A DNA stretch of 64,000 nucleotides from Melieria omissa (Eukaryota > Arthropoda > Insecta > Diptera > Ulidiidae), in contig OZ020267.1 of the NCBI GenBank assembly GCA_963971225.1, forward strand, positions 123,807,891 through 123,871,890, written 5' to 3'. Numbering within the stretch: the first letter of the stretch is position 1; the number at the start of each line of letters is the position of its first letter. Made by a program: the position numbers and the translations under genes. This document shows positions 54,642-64,000 of the stretch, piece by piece. The notes under the pieces are model-generated. The model was not told the DNA's origin, did not search any database, and worked only from the letters and a program-made list of their open reading frames with translations.

Positions 54642-57600
54642 TTTTTTATACTTGTGACAATTTTGAATGCCTTGTTCAATAGTAAATAGCTATCAAAGAT
54701 GACAATTGAAGGAAGTTGAAAAGAATTGAAGGAGCCTGCAAATGTTTGGCCCAAACTCTTAATTGTAGTCAAAAACGATTTGCCATAATAGTTTTACTTT
54801 GATTGAACAGATCATATGACATTACAATGAATTGAATTGCAGCAAATACAGGAACTCACGAACTGTGTTCATCTGTGCACTCAGATACGTGTTTCTGCTT
54901 GCTGAACTCGGTTGCATTTTCCGAAAAATTTCAGGCTCATGAAAACTAGTAGGAAACTACTATATTAAGATTAGTTTCCTATAAATAAGAAGCAAGCATC
55001 TTTAGGCAAACTCTTGAAATGACAAAGATACATTTGTCTAAGAAATGTAAGGCAATAGGTCTTCTCGTTTCCTACGAAAAGGTCAATAGAAGGCAATTGA
55101 TTTAGCCTCACTGTAACCAGTTAAGAAAAAATGATAACATTTGTTGAAGTTATGAAAAATTATGTTATTTAAAAAATAATGGTAAAGCTTCACTATTCGG
55201 CTGAATGACGATTCGCGAGAGTAAAAATTCAGAGGGTTTAATTTCAAGTCAACCGTCCGTCATACAACTATTGTCTCAATACAATAATTTCATTTTAAAG
55301 CTCTGTAACTAAAAGAATCCTTCATAATTTTAGTGAGTTCTGTATGTATTTATTGGTTTTTCTTTTAACTGCTATAGGCAAAAAGATTCTTCATAATTTC
55401 AGTGACTTATTTATGGTTTTTTGTTTTGATGCATTTCAAATGTACAAAAACCACCAACAAAGTAAAGTATTTATCCACTAAAAGCCAACATGTTCACAAC
55501 ACATTCGATTTGATGTCGCGCGCCAAGACAAAAGTGGCAGAAAATTACAGCGTAATTACTGTAAAAGCAAGCGTGCACGCCTCGTCACATTTGCTCAGCA
55601 TTGGAAGTGTCACGAGTGAAGGCTCTTAGCTTGAAAAAAGGATTTATTGTGCTCTTCGAACATTTGGACATTTTGACTCCTACGACGACGACGCAACAAA
55701 ATTACTGTATGCCATTACAGCCGGAAATGGCAACGGCAACAGCCTGAAAATGGCCGCTTTACCCATTCGGGCAACGCGCTGGACAACTGGTTGCGGCCAA
55801 CGATACTAGGCGAGTTGGTTGTTGTTGTTGCTATGATCGCATTTGATGCACTTGCTGCTGTTGAGTGCTGCTGTTGTTGTTGTTGTTGTTACTTTTGACG
55901 TCGGTATTTGCGCCATTACTGCTGTTATACACCATTACGTTGTGTGTCATAGAAACGCTCTGACGCTCGTAAAAGACGATCGCCGACATTGCAGCAGTGA
56001 AAAAATGTTGTTTTTTTTTTTGTTGACAACGGAACGACAACAACATGAAATGCAGCAACAGCATGAAAAGGCGATTGTGCGGCATTATGCTGCTTGCAAG
56101 TTTGACGCACACACACACGCAGCCACTGAAAATGCCCACGGGGGCGTATACGTAACCAGCAAAATGTTACGCTGCTGTGTGGAATATGTGGACGCTCGTG
56201 CGTCGTACGTGTTTGTACAGCAGTGTGTGTGTTTGCTTATGAACTTATGCAGCTTCAGTAGATGCTATAAATTGCTTCTGACCACACACAAACACACACA
56301 CATGCACACATTCACGCACCTAACAAAAGGCTTCAACTGCCAGCAAGCTGTACTTGTTGTTTTTGCATCCAAAAAGGAAAAGAAAACCCAGTAAATAAAT
56401 AAATAAAAGTAGTCACTGGCCAACGTAGTCAAAGGACAGTTACCAGTGAAGCATTTTGCATACAAATAGCTTTGCCCGAGGGGAAATAACAGCTGATCCG
56501 CTCTAAAGTGAGATGTGCTGAACATTTTAAACCGAATTGACCAATGCAAATTTTTCATATTTTGAATTTTTTTTTTCACTCAACGGAAATTCATTAGCTG
56601 TGCTGTCTCGTTCTTTGAACTGTTGGCGACACAAAACGCAGCCCAATCGCTATGCGCTGTAGGCACAATTTGCCATCCATTATGCGCTCAATTTATATCC
56701 TTTGACGTTTGTTTTCACATTTGAAATATCCGCTTTGTTGTTGCTTAATTCTTATTTTGATGTTATTACACCCAAAGCAAGAATTTCAGACAAACAATTT
56801 TGCCATAAAGTGCCACACACTCACCATTACACGAAGCTAAAGTGAAAAATCCAACAACAATAGCAACAACAAAAGTAAATAGTAAATACATAAAAGCAAA
56901 ATGGCGTCAGCGGAAGCTGATGGAGCGGACAGTGGCAATTTCGGCACAAAAAGGACGCTTTATGACCTTTTTGTTGTTGTTGTTTTAGGAACAGGCGCTC
57001 GTGTTGGTTTTGTTGTTTTTGTAGTTAGTATCATTGTTGTTTTTGGGCGCTTTATTCTGCACTATTTTTAGATGTGAAGTTTGCACTGTTTTTGTGGCTT
57101 CGGTGAAATTTTGCTGTTGTTAGTTGTTGTTGTTGTGTTTGCTTTCTATTTGTGCACCAAAGCAAGGCATTTGCACGTTTTTCAAATAAAACCTGAACCG
57201 CAGCAGCAAACCACTGACTCTCACACACACACACAAACACACACACCGCAACCAGACGTACTCGTAATGTTTCGTTGCTAACCCCTTGACCCCAAATCCC
57301 ATTCACACCAATACGCAACAAACCGTTGCTTACATAAAAACTTGTCTAAAAATAAAAAATCCCGCAAGTTATGTCGGCCGACGAAGCCAACAAAGGTTAC
57401 AACGACTTCATTACACACACACGGAAAATGGCCTCAACAACAAAAAATGGACCAGCAACAAAACAACGTGACCGCTCATGTTGATGAAACCTTTGGCGGT
57501 GGCGACGGTTCAGCGACTTACCGGACTGGCCAACTGTTTGCCTACTTTTGGGGGAGTGTTGGAAAAATGATAAGAGAAGTGACAGGGGGTCGGCTTCGGA

Positions 57601-58351
57601 GTGTGAGTGTGAGTCTCTGTGTAGGTGTTGTTTTTATTGTGCCATAGCCAACATTTCAACTGTCGTTTTTATTTGCTTTAGTTTTGCTCTTTTGTTTTTG
57701 TTGTTGTTGTTGTTTTAATATTATTGTATTACGGCTGTGTACGCTTCAGCCAGTCGGCTCAGTCAGCTGTGCGAAATTTGCGGTCGAGAATTGCTTTTAA
57801 ATATTTAGTTGTTGGCAACAGGCCTTCATAACAGCAACAAAAACAACAACAATAACAAAAATCCGCAAAAACAATAACAATAATAAAACAATGCACCACT
57901 GAAAGACTAAAAGCGAATGGCCGCCTGTGGGTGTTGGTCGTGTCTGTCTCTGCATGTATGTGTGTGTGTGTGCATGTGTGTGTGTAAGTTCTATGTGCGT
58001 TGGTGTTAGTTGTTAGTTTTATGTTTATTTGCTTTGCGGTGATTTTGTTTTAGCTGTTCGTAATGTGTGTATTTTCCTGTCGTGTTTGTTGTTGTTTTCA
58101 TACACAATTTTTGGTTTTATGTTTAATGTTGTTGTTGTTATCGGTTAATGGCTGCACACGACGACTTTGTGCGTTGTGTAGTTTTGCGGCCGTGTTTTAA
58201 GTCTACGACTATGTATGACGTTTGACTTTTTAGCACTTAGGCGCTTCAGAGTTGCCACTGGTGAGCTTTTTGGTTGACATGTTTTCAATTTTACTGTGGA
58301 AAATGGGAAATTTTTGTATTACTCACGAATGATAGTAAGAATTTCTGGATT
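54642..58351. other. Non-coding, microsatellite-rich
   Basis: No gene supported. 55800-58200 is dense in GTTGTTGTT/CAACAACAA tracts with CA runs near 56108, 56283, 57223-57246 and GT near 57957-57985. Frames here (for example 55843-56394) are translations of those tracts. Confidence 0.4.
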
Positions 58352-58650
58352 TATTAAGTCTTTTACTAATGAGCGAAATAAGTAATTTGGAAATTGCTTG
58401 AAAAATTTCTAAAAAAAAATTTTTTGGAGTGTGTTTTTGTAAAATTTTTTTATATTTTTTTTAAATTAATTTAATGTTTTCATTTTTATCTCTTTCTAGA
58501 CTTATTAAGCCTTTTACTAATGAGCGAAATAAGTAATTTGCAAATTGCTTAAAAAACTTCTAGAAATAAAGGTTTTTGTTGTCTTTTTTTGTAATTTTTT
58601 TTTTATTTTTTTGAATTAATTTAATTTTTTAATATTTTATCTTTTTCATC
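58352..58650 (+). repeat. 151-bp tandem duplication
   Basis: TATTAAGTCTTTTACTAATG with AGCGAAATAAGTAATTTG at 58352 recurs at 58503 as TATTAAGCCTTTTACTAATG with the same continuation. The copies stay collinear through AAATTGCTT.AAAAA and AATTAATTTAAT and diverge at the end into TTTC/CTTT runs. Confidence 0.88.
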
Positions 58651-58749
58651 TTTCTTCTTTCTTCTTTCATCTTTATCTTTCATTATGTACTTATCTACTT
58701 TCTACTTTCTTTATCTATTGTTACGAAAATAAAATCTGATGCCTCAACG

Positions 58750-58795
58750 CAGGCGTAATTCGTTTCACTGGATTGTGCTAAAAAAAATAAAACAC
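58750..58795. repeat. Short repeat shared with 54124-54168
   Basis: Same-orientation partner of 54124-54168. It is preceded by TTGTTACGAAAATAAAATCTG, a gypsy-LTR-like start. Confidence 0.5.
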
Positions 58796-58854
58796 CTTAA
58801 AATATCTCAGTATCGCCATCGTCGTCTCTGCGATTGTTCCATCGAAATTACTAT

Positions 58855-59430
58855 GCCCCTAAAAGTATGCCATGCTCGGAGCGCAACTCATTCTGGAATA
58901 TCTTAGAATTGCGTGACAGAGGAAGTGATTTGGTGTTTCTTTCTCATCTAAATTCCCTAAGCTCCTACAGTAGGTATTGAAGGGGATGCTTAGCCTCTCC
59001 GCATGTGGACCTATGGTCCAGTGACCTGTTATGACCGCCGTAAGCCTAGCGACGTCCGTGCGAGATTTGTAGATAAGCTCGCGGGATCTCGGCTCATTGT
59101 AGGAGGGCCACATCTCCCGCGAGGTACGACAGGAAGTCAGCGACTTCCACCTCCGATTGGCAAGACTGAGATAGTTCAGATAGCTGCCCCTCCTGACAAC
59201 TTACAAAGGCGTCGGAACCGAGACACCCAGTGATGCGTCAAGCGAGGCCCCTAAGTGCGCCAATTCGTCCGCCCTCTCATTCCCTTCAATGTTCCTATGG
59301 CCAGGAACCCAGATAAGGGTGATATCAGCAGGGACTTCTGCCTGAAAAACTGTGGCATCATTAGGTAGACGTATGGCTTCATTTATCCCCCGTGTTGTGA
59401 GTATACCCCCGCACCCACCCCGCACGCTAT
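58855..59430 (-). pseudogene. LINE RNase H and C-terminal fragment, minus strand
   Basis: Minus-strand frames give VPADITLIWVPGHRNIEGNE then RADELAHLGAS, a clear RNase H C-terminal motif (59201-59425). Further on they give SRTDVARLTAVITGHWTIGP, HAERLSIPFNTYCRSLG and ETPNHFLCHAILRYSRM (58859-59113): the SR.DL...V..ITGH..IG.HA.RL block with the zinc-like C..C..H.LC tail. The two parts are in different frames. This is an I/Loa-type LINE remnant. The reverse transcriptase upstream is not present. Confidence 0.85.
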
Positions 59431-59924
59431 TTTGGATCCATCCGTAAAGATGTGTATGTTGTATTCATTGAAAAGTACATGTTGGGTACTTTTGTGTCTA
59501 AAACTTGTATTTATTAATAAAACTGAAGAATTTTATTTTTACTTTTTAAAACCTTATTTTTTGAAAAATATTCAGAACAAATTTTAAAACGAAACCGAAG
59601 GCAGTTGGAAAAGCCAATGACGTTTTGAAACTCTGTCAAATGCTGTTCGCTGCTGTCAACTAACATCAGTCACTAGACTACTGTCAAAGGTTAAGTTTGC
59701 TGCGTCATTTAGTTTGTTTTTGACAGATATTGAAAGCAAACAACCTCGTTAATTTCAAGGAAAATTAAGGAGATTCATGGGCTCATCAATCATTATTTTT
59801 TTTCCCCATAAATACTATGGGGACTCTGCATTGTCAATTTCAATAGTAAGAAAAGTGGTTACTGAATTCCGTTGTGGTCATCACAAGTGATACCAAATGT
59901 TCAGTTTGCAAAAATTAGATCGTC
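59431..59924. other. No recognised feature
   Basis: AT-rich spacer between a LINE fragment and a mariner remnant. Confidence 0.35.
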
Positions 59925-60545
59925 ACGCCTGAAATGATCGAAAAAAAAATCCATGAAATGATTTGAGATGATGGGAGAATAAAAATGTGTGAGTTGGTTG
60001 AGACTGTTGGCATCGCAACTGAACAGTAAAGCATTTTTACATAAATATTTGGGCTGGAAAATGCTATCAGCGGTTGCTGAAAATTGACGATAAGTGCGAG
60101 TGACCATTTCAAATGAGGCAATAAATGTCAGCAATCCAAAAGATTTTTGCACCGTTGGATCTATCAACAACATGGATCCATCACAGCACACCAGAGACCA
60201 AGGAATAGTAAAAGCATTCAACGGATAAATGTTCACCAAAGTAAGCCGAGGTGGGTCTGTTGGCCAAGAAGAAAATGAATATAGTTTGTTGAGGTACATG
60301 CGGTGCTTTTCACTACGATTACCTTGAAAAAGGTAAAACAATCACTGACAAGAAATACTGTGAGCATTTTAATAGACTCGGCATTGATTTGAAGCAAAAA
60401 CGAGCGAAAAGAAAAGGAAAAAGCCAAGAAAAAAGTGCTCTAGCACCATGTCAAAAATTTATAAATTGGGCTACGAATTGCTACCTCACGCGGCTTATTC
60501 TTGTGATTAAGACCCCTGCAACTATTTCTCGTTTTCAAAAATGTC
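59925..60545 (+). pseudogene. Strongly decayed irritans-like mariner transposase
   Basis: Broken + frames give EMIEKKIHEMI..DDGRIKMCELVETVGIAT (compare the KIHKM.L.DRKLKV.ELAE.VGIS block of the N-terminal domain). Later come KGKTITDKKYCEHFNRLGID then LKQKR, matching the segment between the first and second catalytic Asp. Then KIYKLGYELLPHAAYS matches K.YELGFELLPHPPYSPDLAP near the third Asp. Stops and frameshifts are numerous, and no terminal repeats were found. Assignment from motif order. Confidence 0.65.
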
Positions 60546-62369
60546 CTATTTTTTCTTCACTTTAGTTTGTAAATACTTTAAATTCAATTTAAATTTTAAT
60601 TTAATTTAATTAAACTTCACTTTATTATTTGAGTCCAAAATATCGGCCAAAAATCGTATGTTCACTCTTTTGTAAAAGGTGTACGGAAAGGGTTAATCAC
60701 CCTAAAGCAACTACGCATTCGCGCACTAATTTTCTGGCTGTAACGATTCCAACGCATTTGGCCGTTTAGCAACTTATGTAACACAAATTAATGCCGAAAG
60801 GTGGCCATTTCGACCATTAGTGCGCGTGGCCGTTTTTATGCGTTTGCGCAAATGCTTTAAGCTAAAAATGAAACGGCAATCAGTACACACTAACACTAAT
60901 ACATTTACTGCCGCTCACACACATCTCACATGTATGTAAGCATGTGCACGAGTGATGGGTTTACGGGCAGACAGACGCGCTCACTCACCATTTGCTAGTT
61001 TGTTGGCGTGAATATGCTGCGAAGTAGGCTAAAGGCGCTCTAACGATTTCAATTAAATTTAGTTGCTGGCACGCAAGCGACGTGTGAGCGCGACTGACGG
61101 TGTGTGCGAGCGGGCGTACGGAGCGGGGCTTAAGTCTGAACAAGCACTCGAACTATTTTTCTGCATTGAAGTGCTTCAGCTGAGGGCAGCACTTAACACA
61201 TTCGCAGCCCATACATACACACACACACACATTTACACTTACAACTATGCTGTGCGTATACATTTGCACTGGCAGAACTAAAAAAAATAATAATACACAG
61301 CTGCACAGCCGATTGGATGACACATTTGTCGGCTCGCAATGTGCACGAAATGGCAGCGAGATATAAAAAAGGACAACAAAAAAATACAAAAAAACAAACA
61401 AAACAACAATAACTACTACAACAGCTTAAGTGCATGAGTGAGAGTTTTCGTGATTGTTTTTGTTGGCACCGACACACACACACACACACATGCAACACGA
61501 CATCCGAGTCGTTATCGTTGGCAGCATCATCAAAGTCATCAGCGACATTATGTGTGCGCCTACACCGACATCATCGCCGTCAGAGCCCATCAACACATCG
61601 CAACTAACGATGCCGTTTTTATCGGACGTTGGCGGCCTTTCTTTCGTGGTGCATACACCGTGCAACAAAAATCAACCGACACATAATCCACTTCGAATAT
61701 ATAGTTTTGTAAGTTGACAGTCAAGCAGGCAATTCTCAGACAAAACTGAAGTAGGCCATCATGGGGCTTTCGCCTATATTTGCAATTGGGGACAATCTCA
61801 AGAAAGTTAGACAGCTTAGTAAACTTAAGTAGTTTTCAAACTTGAGACCATTAAAATCCCGATAAAGAGACATTAATTCAAATTATCTTTGAAAGAAATG
61901 CTTCTGAATACAAAAATTTTTTACATTTTGAAGTTTAAGGTCCATGGAGGCGTAAGTTCATTAGTCAGAGATATTTTTTTATGATTTCGACATGAATAAA
62001 TTTAAAAGAAAAATCGTTTGTTTAATAAATACCCACACTTTTCAATACGCATTTTTATGAAATCCAAAGTTCAGACTATTCGATGTCAGAAAACATTTAA
62101 GCCAAATTATTTGATGTTCAATTTTATACTGAAAAGAATGACTGAAAATAATTTCATGGGTTAGACTAGAAAGAATTACAGAAAAAAAGGGGTGGTTAAC
62201 CAAATATTCTCTTTATCAAAGACATTCGAGAGCACTTCATCCTCATTGTGGCAACCGCGACAGTAATCTCAACCACTTTCCTATATTAAAGGCGTCTAAC
62301 TAAACATTTGTCTGTCGATGTGGTAATCGAATAATATATCTAAATATATTGAAGAAAATATGTATACCA
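60546..62369. other. Non-coding; CA runs and an isolated GGAAAGGGTTAA
   Basis: CGGAAAGGGTTAA at 60685-60697 looks like the right end of a TTAA element of the 8332/49131 type, but no left partner was found. CA runs lie near 61213-61235 and 61471-61490. No gene supported. Confidence 0.35.
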
Positions 62370-63595
62370 GGTATATCAGTTTGAAGTGAGCCTTGTTTTG
62401 CGAAAACAAAACACAAATTTTTAATGGGAAAGTACAAAACATTTTATTCAAAGTATTGGCCATTGCTAGCCACACATTTTGTCCAACTTTCAGGCAATTT
62501 GTGAACACTGCGCCAATAGAATTGTTTCTCTTTTGGAGCAAACCAATCAGACATCCAATTTTCGACTTCCTCGTAGGAATCGAAGTGCTGCTCAGCCAAT
62601 GCATGTCCCATCGATGAAAACAAATGGTAGTCGGAAGGAGCCAAGTCTGGTGAATATGGTGGGTGGGGTAGCAGCTCCCAGCCAAGTGCTTTGATTGTAT
62701 CCTGAACCGGTCTTGCTTTGTGTGCAGGTGCATTGTCATGGAGCAAAATTAATTTGCCGTGTCTTCTGGCCCATTCTGGTCGTTTTTCGATCAATGCATA
62801 TTACAAATTGATCATTTGTTGTCGGTAGCGATCAATATTAACGGTTTCGCCAGGTTTCGCCAAACACACAGCATTGTCTTCTTGCCGAAACGACCTGGTT
62901 TTGCAGTCGATGTTGAAGGTTGTCCACGATTAACCCATGATTTTTCTGTTTAGGATTCTTAAAATAGATGAATTTTTCATCGCCAGTAACAATTCGATGT
63001 AAAATCGATTTTCTTTCGTGTCTTTGAAAATTTCACAAGTGTTTTTCGGTTTTCCATCTGCCTTTCGTTCAATTCATGTGACACCCATTTTCCACACTTT
63101 TGGATCTTTCCCATAGCTTTTAAACGGACAGAAATTGTTGCTTGTGCAACATTCAACATTTCTGCCATTTGTTTTTGACTCAAAGTGTCATCTTTATCCA
63201 ATAACGTTTGCAATTCTGCGTCTTCAAACTTTTTTGGTGGTCTTTCACGTTCTTCATTTCTCACATCAAAATCATTATTTCTGAACCATTGAAACCATCT
63301 TTTGCATGTTGCTCTTGATAGAGCATGATCACCATATGCCTCGACAACCATTCGATGCGACTCTGCAGCACTGTTCTTCAAATGAAAACAAAAAATTAAT
63401 GCTTTCCGCAAATCATCAAATCAAATTTGGCGATTTTTAACACGATAAAAAAATATGATGTTGTTTGTTCAATGACTTGATGTATACTAAATATGCTTGA
63501 CAGATGTCACAGCAACAAAACAGAAAAAAAATTAAGGCTCGTTCACAACAAATATTCCCTATCGAGACATTTGTATCTTGAGGCTCACTTATAGT
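62370..63595 (-). mobile_element. Near full-length mariner, decayed
   Basis: About 1.2 kb carrying nearly the whole transposase on the minus strand. The ends are poorly defined: AAGTGAGCCT at 62384 and its complement AGGCTCACTT at 63581-63590 are probably parts of terminal repeats whose outer bases have drifted. No clean TA duplication can be fixed. It is the longest mariner in the window. Confidence 0.75.
62441..63415 (-). pseudogene. Mariner transposase with frameshifts, all three catalytic Asp regions recognisable
   Basis: Minus strand: RKALIFCFHLKNSAAESHRM, then CKRWFQWFRNNDFDVRNEER, then LSQKQMAEMLNVAQATISV and KWVSHELNERQMENRK, which make up the two helix-turn-helix units and the WVPHEL linker. 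A frameshift leads to RIVTGDEKFIYF (first Asp). After a short deletion in the KPGETVN segment come LILLHDNAPAHKARPVQ (second Asp) and PHPPYSPDLAPSDYHLFSSM (third Asp), ending ASNGQYFE. The HDN-to-SPD spacing fits DD34D. No ATG is found at the expected start (TTG at 63411). Probably inactive. Confidence 0.88.
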
Positions 63596-64000
63596 CATCG
63601 AAACGGAATCATTAACATTTTAACCTTAAAATTTAATTTATTTTAAGTTTATTCTATAATATCCTATTAAACAGAACATGGACAGTGAAATCTGAAATCT
63701 AAATACGCTTTCTTCCTTTTCATATTCAACGCCGATATATTTATGAAGGAAAATTACTGTCGCACAGTGTTACTCTTTACTACATAGTTTTTGTTGTAAG
63801 GCGGCATTACGCTAAACTTACGCCGAGCTTGCCTTCTACTTTCACTAACTCATTCACTTTTTTTGCTCTTTGCCATTGTTGTCGATTTTTTTTTTTGCAT
63901 AATTTTGATCTGACACCTTTAGTGGTGTTGCTGTATTGCATGTGTGCGCACAAGTGCAACTATCTAACGGCCCACAGCTCTATGTGTGTATGTGTAATGT
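63596..64000. other. No recognised feature
   Basis: AT-rich sequence to the window end. Confidence 0.35.

Overview
The window looks like dipteran (fly) nuclear DNA, probably from an acalyptrate fly such as a tephritid fruit fly. The evidence is three exons of a Dpr-family neuronal immunoglobulin gene with insect-type splice sites, very long AT-rich introns, abundant CA/GT and CAA/TTG microsatellites, and many mariner, TTAA-flanked and non-LTR elements of kinds common in flies. The species assignment is inference; nothing in the sequence fixes it. There are no bacterial-type operons, CRISPR arrays or phage modules. Most of the longer open frames are antisense or out-of-frame shadows, or translated microsatellites.

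The only host gene I can support is a dpr (defective proboscis extension response) gene on the + strand. Exon 20738-21072 carries a His/Gln-rich segment and the start of the first Ig domain. Exon 29706-29783 carries the Trp-containing strand and the HILT..YTSDERF block. Exon 34803-34935 carries the DSGIYEC block and the end of that Ig domain. Reading phases agree across all three junctions. The signal-peptide exon, the second Ig domain and the C-terminal anchor were not found, so much or all of the rest may be intron of this gene.

The rest is mobile and repetitive DNA. An R1-clade LINE (21450-25595), 5'-truncated within ORF1 but with an intact 998-residue ORF2, a 40-A tail and a perfect 13-bp target duplication, sits in the first dpr intron. 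A related LINE 3' end lies at 35490-35668 beside a CA microsatellite. At least eight Tc1/mariner-type elements or fragments are present: about 905-1240, 1461-2028, 26404-27007, 36446-37187, 38139-38658, 42362-43085, about 59925-60545 and about 62370-63595. Most are internal-deletion derivatives. TTAA-flanked, piggyBac-like miniature elements lie at 8332-8935, 16389-16603 and perhaps 49131-49213. Two copies of a tRNA-headed SINE lie at 8632-8865 (+) and 54406-54641 (-). Decayed LINE reverse-transcriptase, RNase H or C-terminal fragments lie near 9.9, 27.8, 28.4, 31.7, 48.3, 51.3, 53.7 and 59.1 kb.

Large simple-sequence arrays occupy 5063-5955 (pentamer passing into heptamer), 12488-13005 (two pentamers) and 18500-18895 (nonamer). 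A 2-kb AT-rich degenerate array at 44940-46980 contains a 374-bp tandem duplication. I found no convincing new multi-gene system. The most useful second-look items are the young LINE insertion, the two mariner siblings with different internal deletions (one with a foldback insertion at its junction), the nested TTAA element plus SINE, and the 45-47 kb array.
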